DNA of 64,000 nt from Ceratopteris richardii. Its lineage: Eukaryota; Streptophyta; Polypodiopsida; Polypodiales; Pteridaceae. Both the position numbers and the translations under genes were made by a program. The stretch is taken from positions 85,949,342 to 86,013,341 of the forward strand of contig CM035407.1 in assembly GCA_020310875.1 (NCBI GenBank). The letters run 5' to 3'. The first letter of the stretch is position 1, and every line of letters begins with the position of its first letter. Below, in pieces: positions 12,456 through 24,177 of the stretch. A model generated the notes under the pieces. That model did not search any database and had not been told where the DNA came from. It saw only the letters and a list, made by a program, of their open reading frames with translations.

Positions 12456-12935
12456 TTGTGTGGAAAAGGAGCACTAGAATGTTGTGTTGGGAAATGCCTT
12501 ACATGCTTGGAAAACTATGATTTGGCTCAAAGTCTAGCCCACTTCGTAACATACATTATCATGATAGATACATATGAAAAGATGAAATTGTATGAAGAAG
12601 CAGTTGAATGCTTCTTTCAGCACTTGCATTCAAGTACTACACCTACCATAAAGACATACTTGACCCTCATATACCACTTAATAGAAGCATGAGATATGAA
12701 TGCTTCATATAAGCTAATGGAGGACTTCAAGGAATTTGGACACACTCCATTCAATATTGGAGAATCATTCAGATCATCCCTACTTTATCTTGTGAAGGAG
12801 GGTAAAGTTGAGGAAGCAAGAAAACTAATGGAAGTTGGATGTCCAGGTATATCGGCCAGTGAGTTACAAGATAAAATCATACAATTTCAAGGTGAAGTTG
12901 TGGGAGATGGCTCATCTACAAATGGGTCATTTTAG
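12456..12935 (+). pseudogene. Pentatricopeptide-repeat (PPR) gene relic
   Basis: One frame, broken by TGA at 12690-12692, reads about two and a half 35-residue helical repeats: VTYIIMIDTYEKMKLYEEAV, then TYLTLIYHLIEA (stop) DMNASYKLMEDFKEFGHTP, then RSSLLYLVKEGKVEEARKLM. Spacing and residues (VTY..MID...K....EA..., ...EGKVEEA.KLM) are typical of P-class PPR proteins, which bind organellar RNA. Only the C-terminal end remains; there is no start, no organelle presequence and no intact upstream repeats. It is a truncated pseudogene, or possibly the last exon of a broken gene. Confidence 0.6.
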
Positions 12936-15019
12936 ACTGACTCAAATCTACCAATAATCAACAATAGTTTGGATAAGGAAGGGGAGTGGGGAACAGGGAA
13001 TGTTGCATTATACTAGGTTTAGTGCCATAAGTGTTTTCTCTATCCCAAATGCAGGTTTTTGTTGATTGTCTTGGTTTTTCATCACCCATTGTGGTGAATG
13101 GCCTCAATGATGCCAATATACAATGGGACTGTCCTCTTGTTTTAGAAGTTTTGGGCCGAATGAAAAGGGTGGACTCTACATGGAAGTTCTACTGCTGGGT
13201 TGGGCGGTTTTCGTGCCCTCTATAAGAGACTCACAGAGGGGTGGTACTGCTCCCTTACTCTACATGCAGGGAGGGGTTTTTTTGATAGGGTGGATAGTTG
13301 GGTCCTTCTCGGAGCACTTGGGCTCTCAACAAGGGAGAGCAATAGAATCGTGTGAAGGGGGTGTTCTCTAGTTTTTGTGGTGGACAGGTTGTCTTTCCTC
13401 TCATTTTCTTTCTTCTTTGGGTCTGTGTGCAGGTAGCAATGGGGGGTTTCCTCTCTAGATTGTTTTTTCCTCTGTGTGTGCATGGCAAGAGGAAGACAAT
13501 AAAGTTCTCTAGTTGGGCATGAAGGTCACCATGGCTGCAGTTAGGTGGGTAAATGTTGTTATACACAGATGAGGATACTTATTGAACCATATAGGAGGAA
13601 GGAAAAATCGAAAAAAACTGAGAAAGTCAATGACGCACCCATATTCAGCAAGAAGAAACATATAGATTTTTTTTTCATGCATGCAATGGACATGGAGGAC
13701 TAATCGGAAGTTTCTTTCTCCCCAACTGATGGGCTGCTGAAGTACAATTTTTTGGTGAGGGATAGACAGTGCTCCTTGAAGGATGTCACTGAGGTGGATC
13801 TCAACTGGTGAATATATTTCCTTTGAATGTTGAAGGTGTAGATGAGAAGAGTTTTTTTTGTTAGTTCCTTTGCGCATGATTGTGTGTTATTTCTAGTCAA
13901 ACAAATGATGTGCTAATGCTTCAACCGCTAAAGCCTTTTTATAGAATAGAAACCATCTAGAACAAAAACAAATGGATTGAGCGTAATAAGAAGAGTCATT
14001 TGTGCATATAGACAGGAGTGACTCTTGATTTGTGTGGTTCTGGCCTCAGTAGATGTGAAGTGAACACTGAGTAAATCAATGTCAATGGTTTAGTTTCCTA
14101 TATGCTTGTCAATCAGTGTGACTTTGCGTTCTGGTCTACATGCAAACTCAAGGATCTGTTGTGATGGTACGATATGTGATGATGGGTTGTGCTATCAAGA
14201 GAGCCACCAGATTCTATGCACAACACTCTAGGCATGAACTTCATAGAGGGCACATGGGATGTAATGATCTATGTGTTGATTATTACATGTGGGAATTTGT
14301 ATGTGCTTCAAAGTAAACTGAATACCCACACAGGAAAACAAACCTTGAGATTAAAGAAAAATTTGGTGTATTGATTCATTGAGAAACAGAAGCAAAAATT
14401 TGGAGTCTTTTTGTTTTGGAACAGTCTATTGCATAAATTCTCATAAGTACATAACACATGGAAAGTTATATCTTGGTTGTATCTTGGAAGGGGGTGGAGG
14501 GAAAGTGGAAAAGATTAATGCGATCAAGATCTTTAAAATATGGAAGCATTCAAAACCTACTAACATGGGAAGGGACACATCGATGGTCCAACTGATTTAG
14601 TCCTATACCAGTTCCAAAGATGTGGATTTCAACTTCTTTATCTCGTTGCCATATCAAATGTATGCTCCCAAAACATTAAAAAAGGGGGAAGGGGAACAAG
14701 TGAAAAAAGTGGGATAGAGGGTGAGCCGAGGATGAAACAGAAAGAGAGAGGGATAGTGAGAGCAGGTGTGTGTGCATGCGACCAAGGGTGCTGATAAGAA
14801 AGGGAAAGAGAGTAAGGGTGAGGGGAAGTGTGTGAGAGAATGGGAAGGAATAGGGGGTAAGAGAGTAGAAGAAGGTAAGTGTGAGAGTGAGAGTGTGGAA
14901 GAATGCACAGGTGGGTGAAAGTGTGCATGTGAGTGTGTGTGCAAAAGAGTGTATGAAGATGGAAATGATATGAAGCATAAATGAAGCAGTGTGAGATAGT
15001 AGGCGAGATCAAGAAATTG
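12936..15019. other. Intergenic sequence with a purine-rich tract
   Basis: No gene is recognised. About 14670-14960 is strongly G/A-rich on the plus strand with GTGTG interruptions; the minus-strand open frames across it are low-complexity Ser/His/Leu/Thr text. The truncated 3' end of the neighbouring minus-strand copia element probably lies near the right edge. Confidence 0.4.
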
Positions 15020-18000
15020 TCATTTAAAGGTAATATTGTAGATCCCAAATAATACAATTGGATCATTCCCTAGGGGTTGGAGCAAAACATAAGTGTGTGT
15101 ATGGCAACTTCCCTCGGGCTTAGGAGCCTTATCAGCTATCCTCTGGTAGAGCTTACTCAAAGCATCTGCAGCATTATCTCGAGTATGAACCTTCTCAAGA
15201 ATAATGCACTCGGTGGCGAAGCAATCTCTAATGAAGTGATGCCTCACCTCAATGTGCTTGTCTTTGCATGATATACCAGATTCTTAGCCAAAGCAATGGC
15301 ACTCTGACTATCACTGAGCAAATGAGGTACATGCTGAGGTAGACCCATATCACAAGCAAGATGAGAAAGCCACAATGCTTCCTTACATGCTCACTTGTTG
15401 CAACATACGTTGCTTCTATGGTGGAAACAATTGTACATTCTTGAAGATGAGATCTCCAAGAGATAGCACCTCGAGCAAAATGAAAAATGTACCCTGATGT
15501 AGACTTACCATTGTCTACACAACTAGCATAGTTAGAATCTGTGTAACCAAAAATGGATGCTTTCTCTCTACTTAAGAATAGAAACTTGTCCTTAGTGCCA
15601 CTCAGATATCTCAAAATCATCTTGACTATTTCCCAATGTTTCTTGATAGGATTACCATGGCATACATGAGTCTATCAACAGCAGACTGATAAGGAGTTTT
15701 GGTCCTGAATTCCTTTTCCTCATTTGATTTGGGGCAATCATCCTTGCTCAATTTTACATATCTAAATAAAGGTGTACTCAATGCCTTTTCACCCTACATA
15801 TTGAACCTATGAAATAGTTTGGATATGTAATCACTTTGAGATAATTATATGCAACTTTTACTCCTATCACGAGTAATGTGCATGCCAAGCATATGTTTGG
15901 AATCCCCCAAATCCTTCATATCAAATGTCTCACTCAACTTCTTCTTGAGAATTGACAAGTCATAAGAAGACTTCCTAGCAATCAACATATCATCAAAATA
16001 AAGTCTCAAGCATATCAAGCTGCCATCTACGCATCTCTTTATGTAGAGACAATGATCCTTATTACTTTGAGAGTAGCCTTGAGAATTCATAAAAGCATCA
16101 AACTTTTAGTACCATTGTCTAGGGGATTGTTTAAGTCCATATAAGCTCTTCTTGAGCTTACAAACTAGTCTTTCTTTGCAAAGAAGTACATAATCCTCTG
16201 GTTGTTCAATATAGATCTCATTTGTAAGATCTCCATGCAAGAAAGAAGTTTTCACATCCTTTTGGACTAGCTCTAAGTCCTCCATTGCATGGAATTCAAG
16301 TAACATGCATAGGGTATCCATCTTGACCACTAGAGATAAGATTTCCTTGAAATCAACACCATGTTGTTGCATAAAACCCTTTGCAATAAGTCATGCTTTA
16401 TACTTTGGAGAAGTACTATCTCATGTGAATTTTAGCTTAATATATACCCATTTACATGGTAAAGCTTTCTTGCCCTTTGGAAAAGGTACTAAATCTCAAG
16501 TACCATTCTTGCGAATAGAATCCAACTCACTCTCCATGTCACGCTCCCACTTGACATATGTCTGCATAGCCTCTTTGTAACAAGAAGGCTCACCAGCATC
16601 TATTTGCATAACAAAATCCAAACCTGGAACATATCTATCAAGTGGATGTGAGACACATGTAGAGTGTTTCAATGCTTGTTGAACAGGAACATTTGTTGAC
16701 TAATCTGATCGGATATTCTCTTGAACATCCCTATGTGTAGCATTTTTATGCATGCTAACTAGAGGACTAGTATCCTCAAACACCATTCTTCTCACTTCAA
16801 CCTCCTTAATGGGATGTTTATGCATCTTAGACTCATTGAAAATGACATCATTACTTCTGATCATTGATCGTGTTTCAAGATCCCATAAGCGATATCCAAA
16901 TTTTTCCCTCTCGACCATATCCAAGACAAAATAATTTCTTTGACTTATGGTCCAACTTTTGTCTAAGATTCTTGGGTATATGAACATATGCTTCACACCC
17001 AAAAACTTGAAGATGATCATAATATGGTGGCTTCCCTATCCATAACTCATGTTCCACTTTCAGAACTTTGGTAGTACTAGGTGAATGGTTAATCACATGA
17101 ACTGCAATCAATACTGCTTCTGCCCAAAAGCCTTGTGAAAGGTTTTCATGATGCAACATAGAAATTACTCTATCTTGAATATTTCTATTCATCCTTTCAG
17201 CTACATCATTTTGTATTGTGGTATAAGAAGTTGTAAAATCTCTACAAATTCCTCTAGACTAACAGAAAAGGTTGAATTCATGTGAGGTATACTCACCCCC
17301 ATTATCTGAATGTAAATCCTTAAGCTTGGTTCCTTTTTCAGTCTCAACTGAAGCAAACTATTTTTTGAAAGTAGGGGATACCTCATCCTTTGCTTTGATA
17401 TACCCAAACTTTTCTAGTAGCATCATCTATGAAAGTGACAAAGTAAAGAGAACCACCTAATGAACTTGTGGGCATAGGACCACACACATCTGTATGAACG
17501 AAATTTAAAGGCTGAATTGAAGAGTCAATGTGTATCTTGTGTGCATTCCTATTTTGCTTTCCATATTGACAATCCTCACAAAATGAAAAGTCAGAGAAAT
17601 ATAACATAGGTAAGTAGCCAAAACAAGAAAGATTTTCCATTCCACTACATGATATATGGCCCAATCAGCCATGCCAAATACAAGCCATAGGCTATTCAGT
17701 AACGGCTAACAAGTTTTCTTTCTATGATAAAAATAAAGGATAAAGTGAGCCAACTTTTCTTCCTTTTTACAATAACCATAGTGCCCTTTGATATGCAAAA
17801 GGATTGAGCATAGAAGAAAACCTTGTAACCAAGGTCATCAAGTTGACCAACTTGCATCAAATTGTGTGATAATTGAGGTACATGGCATAGATTATGCATA
17901 GTAAATTTTGAACCATCAATGAAATGCACAACCACATCTCCAATCCCCACAATGTCACACTGGTAAGAATCACCATGTCTCACGGTACCAAGAGACTTTG

Positions 18001-18037
18001 CTGCATAATTAGAGAAACATTCAATGTGTGGTGTCAC
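15020..18037 (-). pseudogene. copia pol relic: GAG-pre-integrase, integrase, RT, RNase H
   Basis: Broken minus-strand frames in order: a stretch just after the protease (LCHVPQLSHNLMQVG, 17696-18037), integrase zinc and core parts (FCEDCQYGKQNR, HTDVCGPMPTSSLGG, VTFIDDATRKVWVY, 17383-17664; AYVHIPKNLRQKLDHKSKK, 16875-17192), RT (VKTSFLHGDLTNEIYIEQPE, KKSLYGLKQSPRQWY, 16106-16372; YFDD at 15989-16000), and RNase H (FGYTDSNYASCVDNGKSTSG, 15249-15620; ECIILEKVHTRDNAADALSK, 15020-15247). Several frameshifts and stops separate them, so it is inactive. Confidence 0.8.
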
Positions 18038-18064
18038 ATGGAAAGAAGCACCAAAATCTAGCAG

Positions 18065-18601
18065 TTACGTATGGAAAATAGTATCGGCCATAAGAGCTTC
18101 AGTTGGCATAGTGATATCAAGTGTCAACACATTAACATCATCAAAAATAGCATTAATTTCTTCAATCTTCATAGTCGAAGTAGATGGTGTAGGTAGTTGT
18201 TTAACATGCCCATCAACATTCTGTCCTTTACCTTTAGCATTCTTTAATGCATAACAGTCTTTCTTCATGTGTCCTTTCTTATGACAATAATGGCATTCGA
18301 TATCCCTCTTCCTTGATTTACTTCTACTCTTATTCCGTTGACCATTCTTTTCCTTGTTCTTACTCCTACCACGTTGTTGATTCTTTCCTTGGTAAGAATC
18401 ACAAACATTATATGCATCTCCACTCTGAGTGCCAACCATAGAATTTCTACAAATCTCCTCACTCAAGAGTGTTCCACATATGTCATCATAGACCAGTTTA
18501 CCACTAGGTGCACTATCACTAATAGCTATGCAAAAAGTATCCCGTGATGATGGCAAGGTGCATAACAACAAGACTGCTTTCATTTCATTATCCATATCCA
18601 T
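18065..18601 (-). pseudogene. copia gag (C-terminal part with CCHC zinc knuckle)
   Basis: The translation contains a lysine/arginine-rich run followed by CHYCHKKGHMKKDC, a canonical CX2CX4HX4C nucleic-acid-binding knuckle of copia gag. The N-terminal gag part lies beyond the nested insertion at 23781-24160. It would package element RNA. It is part of a decayed element. Confidence 0.75.
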
Positions 18602-18669
18602 TTTTGAGCCTATAACTAGGAGAATATAGCATAAAACTCATTTAGATGAGTAGCAACACTATTTGTGTC

Positions 18670-18674
18670 CATGT
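18670..18674. repeat. Target-site duplication CATGT, left of copia A
   Basis: CATGT is repeated at 23776-23780, directly after the right LTR. This is the 5-bp duplication expected of LTR-element integration. Confidence 0.85.
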
Positions 18675-18904
18675 TCTTGATATATTTAGGTAGTGATGTG
18701 TGTGAACACACTAGGACCGCTGGGGCACTTTTTTCCCTCTTTAGGAGGTTTTTTTTCCCTAGCTTGTATATACGCCTATTGCCCTAATGGGCTACTTATC
18801 TTTGTACATTCTCTAGTAATACATTCAGTATTGTGTGGTGTGCTCCAAGCTTCTTCTTCTTCCTTGTGCTGTTCGCATGCTTCCGCAGACATCTAACTCC
18901 AACA
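18675..18904 (+). repeat. 5' LTR of copia A
   Basis: It runs from TCTTGATATATT (expected TGTTGATATATT, second base mutated) to ACTCCAACA and matches the right LTR over its full length. It contains the family hallmarks GGTAGTGATGTGTGTGAACA and GCCCTAATGGGCTACTTATC. Confidence 0.9.
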
Positions 18905-18906
18905 AT

Positions 18907-18918
18907 TGGTATCAGAGC
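18907..18918 (+). other. Primer-binding site (initiator Met tRNA), copia A
   Basis: TGGTATCAGAGC lies 2 bases after the LTR and is complementary to the 3' end of plant initiator-Met tRNA. Confidence 0.9.
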
Positions 18919-19207
18919 AGGTCTTCGCTTCATCTAGGGCACTGTCAACACTCCTCCATTTGCAGTCTCAGATTCGCACGAAATTTGGTGAGCATACTCA
19001 GGGTGTTTGAGCTCATTTTGGCCTCCGAACGCACTAGTTTCAGTAGGCTATTTCGTGTTTTTGTGCCAAAGGTATATACCAGTTTCTATTTGCCAGTATA
19101 AGCATCTTGAAGTCTGCTACAGGTCTAGCAAAATTCGTCTAGGCAGTTTTGTTCAACTTTTTGAGATACAGTCAATTTTTTGCATCAAGGAATGTTAGTC
19201 ACCGGCC

Positions 19208-20257
19208 ATGGCTGAAAGCAGTGATGTATTCCGTATGCTGGCTGTTGAGGATACGTTGGATGGTACCAACTACCCATTATGGGCTTATATGATGCGACAT
19301 GTATTGGTTGCAAAAGGATTGTGGAACATTGTGCAGGGTGTTGAAAGACGTCATGTTACACCTGTAACAAAAGGTACTGCAAATACAGGTGCTGGAGCTG
19401 ATGGAGATGGTGTCGAAGATGATATTGTGCAGGTTCCTATTCGTGTTGTTGTTTCTGTTGCACCTACTGCAGAGCAGATTCGTTAGGATGGCATAGATGC
19501 CCAGGCACATGCATTGATAGCTTTGTCTGTCAAACGTGCCATTATTCCTCATATTCGCTCTTGTAGGACAGCTAAGGATGCTTGGGATACACTTACCACA
19601 TTGTACCAAGCTAGGAATGAGGCTCGTGTTGCTTACCTCCGAAAACAGTTGGAGAGTGAGCACATGAATGAAGGTGATTCTATGGACAGTTTCCTAACAA
19701 AGATCAAAGACTTGAAGGAATAGTTGATTTCTGCTGATGAGGTTATACCAGATAGCTCACTTGTGCAGACCGTTCTGAATGGTCTTCCTGATTCATATCA
19801 GAGTTTTGCTTCTACTCTTCGGTCGATGATGAAAGGCAATCCAAATGCCTTGTCATTTGAGGGGTTAGTCTCTGTTCTGTTCCAGGAAGATCAGTCCAGG
19901 CAGAACAGGTCCATTATGCATGTTGCAGATCAAGCTTTCCTGGCTAGTCAGAAGGGCAAAGGAAAATGGAGTTCTTCTACTAGTAAGCAAAAATCTGCAA
20001 ATGCTGCACATTCAAAGAACCAAGACAAAGATGAGAAAAAATCAGAAAAGCAGAAATTGTTTTGTAAGTACTGTAAAGGGAATGATCATATCATAAAGAA
20101 CTGTCCAAAACTGGCTGCAAAAGAGGCAAAGAAGAAAGAGGCTAGAATGTTTGTTGCAGAAGCCTCTACACCAAAAAGGGAGTCTGCTAATCTTGTGCAG
20201 GAAGAAGAATGGGCGTTTACTACTGTTTGCAGTTTTGACCCATCTTCTCATGAGTAG
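19208..20257 (+). pseudogene. copia A gag
   Basis: ATG at 19208 starts a gag of the UBN2/copia type: LDGTNYPLWAYMMRHVL, then TAKDAWDTLTTLYQARNEA, ESEHMNEGDSMDSFL, and a CCHC knuckle CKYCKGNDHIIKNC near 20062. In-frame stops at 19484-19486 (TAG where the related copy B has TGG) and 19721-19723 (TAG), plus the stop at 20255-20257, break it. The product would form the virus-like particle in the cytoplasm. It is not translatable as one protein in this copy. Confidence 0.8.
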
Positions 20258-20269
20258 TCCATGTCTACA

Positions 20270-23200
20270 GTAGACTCGGATGTTTGGTATTTTGATAGCG
20301 GGGCGACCAAACATATTACCTCACAGCGCAGTTTCTTCTCTTCACTCGAGCCTGCCCCTACAAGGAATACTGTTACATGTGCCAACAACTCCCTTATCCT
20401 GTTATGGGAGTTGGTAAGATCATTTTGACTACTGCTGATGGTAGTTCTTTCACTTTGTCAGATGCTTTATTTGTGCCAGGGATCAAGAAGATTCTGTTAT
20501 CAGTTTCTGCATTAGCCAAGATTGGCTTGGTTGTGAAATTTGTTGATGACAGATGTACAGTTCATGATCTGTCAAATGGCGATGTTATTATTGCTTCTGG
20601 CATTTTATGTCGTGGGCTGTATAAGCTCATAGACTATGAAAGATCTAAAAACGACTTGGCATGTGCTGTAAATGATTCTCAGGCTATGTTAGATGCAAAG
20701 CTTTGGCATGCACGCTTTGGTCATCTGAATTTTGCTAGTTTGCTACGCCTGTAGAAATCTAAAATGGTGTCCTCTTTGCCCAAACTTGAGGCACCTGGAA
20801 AACATGTTTGTGAAGGCTGTATTTTGGGCAAAATGCAGCGTTCCTCCTTTCCAAAAGATGCTTCAGTTGGGACTACACAGAAATTGCAGCTTGTACATAG
20901 TGATGTCTCTGGTCCTATGCAGACACCCTCTTTTGGAAATTACCTTTACTTCGTGACTTTCATTGATGATTTTTCTAGGCATGCATGGGTATATCCACTC
21001 AAAGCAAAGTCCGAAGTGTTCATGTGCTTTAAACAGTTTTTGGTTTTGGCTGAAAATTTGTCAGCATGTAAAATGGGCACCCTCCACTCTGATCGAGGGG
21101 GGGAATATATATCTTCTGATTTTAATGCATTTTTGGTTGAACGTGGGATAAAACACCAGTGTACAATGCCGTATACACCTGAACAGAATGGAGTTGCTGA
21201 ATGAAAGAACACGTCACTCATGGAGATGGCGAGGTGTATGGTCAAGAGTCAGGCTTTACCACATAGTTTCTGGCTTGAGGCTATCATGTATGCAGCATAT
21301 GTACTGAACAGGTGTCCCACTAAAGCGCTGCAGTCTATCACTCCATATGAGGCTTGGCATGACCGCAAGCCATATGTTGTTCATCTGCATGTTTTTGGTT
21401 GTTTGGCATATGCACTAGTGCCTGAAAAACATCGCAGAAAATTGGATGATAAGGCAGTAAAATGTATTTTTATTGGGTACAATTCTGAAGTAAAGGCTAT
21501 CGTCTGTATCATCCACAAACTAAACGCAATCTAGTTAGCCGTGATGTTGTCTTTGTGGAAGATGCTATTCAGCCATTGCTTTCATGTACTAAGGAGATAT
21601 TTGTTAGCTCCAAAGACATGTATGATACTTTGATTCCTCTTTTTACAGGTGGAGAGTCTAGTGCTGGTCCTAATGAGGCAACTTCTCAGCCTTTGCAGGT
21701 TTCATATGATGATGCAGATCATTCCATTTCTGATGCAGATTTACATGATGCACTTGTTGATGAGAGAGCTGATATTGAGCAGGCAAAAACTATGCCAAAA
21801 TGGCTGGTGCAGACTTTGCGTGACAGCAAATTAGATGCACCTTTGTCATATCGTACTCGTTCAGGCTCTCATAGTGCCTTCTTTGCATCAGATTTCTATG
21901 CTATGGCTGCGTCTAGTCTCTGTGATGAGAATGAGCCTGTTTCTTTTGATGAAGCACAGAATTGAGAAAATTGGATGGCTTCTATGCAATTTGAATATGA
22001 TGCTATAATGAAGAATGGTACATGGTCTTTATGTGACTTGCCTCCAGGCAAGAAGGCCATTGGCACTAAGTGGGTATACCAGATGAAGCGTAAACCTGAT
22101 GGTACACTTGACACGTATAAGGCTAGGCTTGTTGCAAAGGGTTATGCGTAGGAAAGAGGCATTGATTTTGATGAGACCTTTGCACCTACATGCCGTATGA
22201 CTACTGTTCGAAGCATTTGTGCACTTGCAGCCCATCATGGTTGGAATGTACATCAGTTGGACATTAAAAGAGCATTTCTGAATGGTGACTTGCATGAAGA
22301 AGTGTATGTTTCTTAGCCCCGTGGCTTTGTGCAGAAAGGGCATGAAAACCAGGTGTGCAGGTTAAAGAAGGCATTTTATGGTTTAAAGCAAGCACCAGGT
22401 GCTTGGTATGAGAAGATACATGCCTATCTGGTTGCACATGGTTTTGAAAACAGTCCAACTGAAAGCACCTTATATGTTAAGCGTGCTAATGATGTGCTTC
22501 TGATCATTGTTATCTATGTTGACGACATGCTGCTCACTGGTCCTATTGAGAAGCATATTGCTGATTTCAAGGCTGATTTGCATGCCTCATTTGATATGTC
22601 TGATTTGGGGCATTTGCATCACTATTTGGGCATTCAGTTTATGCAAGTTGATGGTGGAATGGCTTTGTGTCAAACGAAATATATTGACACATTATTGCAG
22701 CCTTTTGGCTTTGAAGACTATAAGCCTATTGCCACTCCTATGGAGACAGGTTTACGATTGAGTCTTCATGATGTTGGAGATGCATTTGACGCTGTTCTGC
22801 ATCAGCAGGTTGTTGGATGCTTGATTTACTTATGCATTACTCGGCCAGATATTCAGTTTGCTGTCTCACAGATGAGCAAGTTTATGAATTGCCCAAGAGT
22901 CACGCATTGGAAGGTGGTTAAGCGCATCTTTCGCTACTTGCGTGGTACTCGGCTACTTGGGTTGTTTTATCCCAAGGGGGGATCACTACCGCCAGATTTG
23001 CATGCTTTTTCTGACTCAGATTGGGCTGGTTACTATGACACTCGTGTGTCCACCAATGCTTTTTGCTTCATGCTTGGTAGCTCATGTATATCTTGGTTGA
23101 GCAAGAAGCAGCCTACTGTGGCCACTTCCAGTTGTGAGGCTGAGTATAGGGCAGCTTTCACAGCGACTGGTGAGTGTGTGTGGCTCAGACGCCTTATGGC

Positions 23201-23471
23201 AGATTTGGGTGTTGGCCAGTCTTCTGCCACCACCATCTTCACTGACAGTCAGTGCGCATTGGCAGTTGCGAGGAACCATGTGTTCCATGCTCTCACTAAG
23301 CACATTGAGGTGCGTTATCACTATGTCATGGAGAGGTTCTCTACTGGGGAGATCAACTTGGGATATGTGCCCACGCAGGAGAACATTGTATACCTTTTCA
23401 CGAAGGCTCTGCCTAGGGAGAAGTTTGAAGCTTTCCGCAAAGCTTTGGGCTTACTTCCTTTTGTGGAGTGA
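20270..23471 (+). pseudogene. copia A pol: protease, integrase, RT, RNase H
   Basis: Order seen: protease active site FDSGATKHIT (20291 on); GAG-pre-integrase zinc part (LWHARFGHLNFASL, CEGCILGKMQRSSF); integrase core with HSDVSGP, HSDRGGEY and PEQNGVAE carrying the D, D and E; RT (KWVYQMKRKPDG, HQLDIKRAFLNGDLHEE, YVDD at 22515-22526); RNase H (AFSDSDWAGYYDTRVSTNAF, SSCEAEYRAA, KHIEVRYHYV), ending FTKALPREKFEAF and the stop at 23469-23471. The segment 22329-23471 is a 380-residue open frame. Stops at 20752, 21202, 21532, 21963, 22149 and 22315 (approximate) and a shift at 20257 make it inactive. Confidence 0.85.
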
Positions 23472-23535
23472 TTTCCACATAGCTTGGCACTTCCTTATAC
23501 ATGAGTGCCAGCTCCTTGTTCACCGCATCACTCCC

Positions 23536-23545
23536 AGGGGGGATT
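23536..23545 (+). other. Polypurine tract of copia A
   Basis: AGGGGGGATT directly precedes the right LTR (TGTTGATATATT). Confidence 0.8.
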
Positions 23546-23775
23546 TGTTGATATATTTAGGTAGTGATGTGTGTGAACACACTAGGACCGTCAGGGCACT
23601 TTTTTCCCTCTTTAGGAGGTTTTTTTCCCCTGGTTTGTATATATGCCTATTGCCCTAATGGGCTACTTATCTTTGTACATTCTCTAGTAATACATTCAGT
23701 ATTGTGTGTTGTGCTCCAAGCTTCTTCTTCTTCCTTGTGTTGTTCGCGTGCTTCTGACGACGTCTAACTCCAACA
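23546..23775 (+). repeat. 3' LTR of copia A
   Basis: It runs from TGTTGATATATT to ACTCCAACA, is 230 bp long, and is followed by the CATGT duplication at 23776-23780. Confidence 0.92.
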
Positions 23776-23780
23776 CATGT
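23776..23780. repeat. Target-site duplication CATGT, right of copia A
   Basis: It is identical to 18670-18674. Confidence 0.85.
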
Positions 23781-24177
23781 GAAGGTCATATAACTTTCTC
23801 ATCATATAACTTTCCATACCATCTCTTTTTCATATGTATTGCATAAGTTCTTCCAAAGCTCCTCTACACTTTCACAATCTAATACTATAAACTAAAAATT
23901 ATCTTCCAAGTGCAATCGAATGGTAGACCTAGTCATTTCATCTAACTCATCCCAATCATCTTCATCCATGTGTGCAGGCTTCTTTGAGATTCCATTGACT
24001 AGCTTCCATTGCCTCCTCTGAATCAACACATCTTTAATTTGATTCTTCCATAGAGAAAAGTTTGTGCCATCAATTTTTATATCTCGAAATGGTCTTTTCC
24101 CTACAAGTTATAGATCCTCTTCAAAACATTGACACTAGACCGTGATCCACCAGATGTGCCTGAGACCTCTGATGCCA
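23776..24177 (-). pseudogene. Old copia element (minus), right arm: N-terminal gag and PBS
   Basis: The minus strand reads DGTNFSLWKNQIKDVLIQRR, then WDELDEMTRSTIRLHLEDN and CESVEELWKNL, the N-terminal half of copia gag (UBN2). A stop follows LEDNF. It joins the CCHC half at 18601 across the nested element. At 24166-24177 the minus strand has TGGCATCAGAGG, a mutated initiator-Met primer site, so the old 5' LTR should begin at 24178 on the plus strand. Confidence 0.75.

Larger units (their letters stand above)
15020..18669 (-). mobile_element. Old Ty1/copia element (minus), left arm: pol and part of gag
   Basis: Read on the minus strand from 18669 leftwards, this continues the gag begun in the right arm at 24177, then protease, integrase, RT and RNase H. 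It is split at 18670 by the younger plus-strand copia insertion, whose 5-bp duplication CATGT lies on both sides. No 3' LTR can be matched left of 15020, so the element is truncated at that end. Confidence 0.8.
18675..23775 (+). mobile_element. Complete Ty1/copia element A, nested in an older copia
   Basis: It is bounded by two 230-bp LTRs (18675-18904 and 23546-23775), with an initiator-Met PBS after the left one, a polypurine tract before the right one and a CATGT target duplication. The LTRs differ at about 15 of 230 positions by eye (~6%), so the insertion is not recent. The interior has gag, protease, integrase, RT and RNase H in copia order with several stops. Its LTR family recurs at 46099-49821, 57692-57909 and 58203-58424. 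Confidence 0.92.

Noticed and set aside
13031..13566. Overlapping frames on both strands
   Set aside because: No similarity to a family and mutually exclusive frames; treated as noncoding.
14638..15066. Minus-strand 142-codon frame rich in His/Thr/Ser/Leu
   Set aside because: Low-complexity complement of a purine-rich tract; three overlapping frames look alike and no domain is seen.
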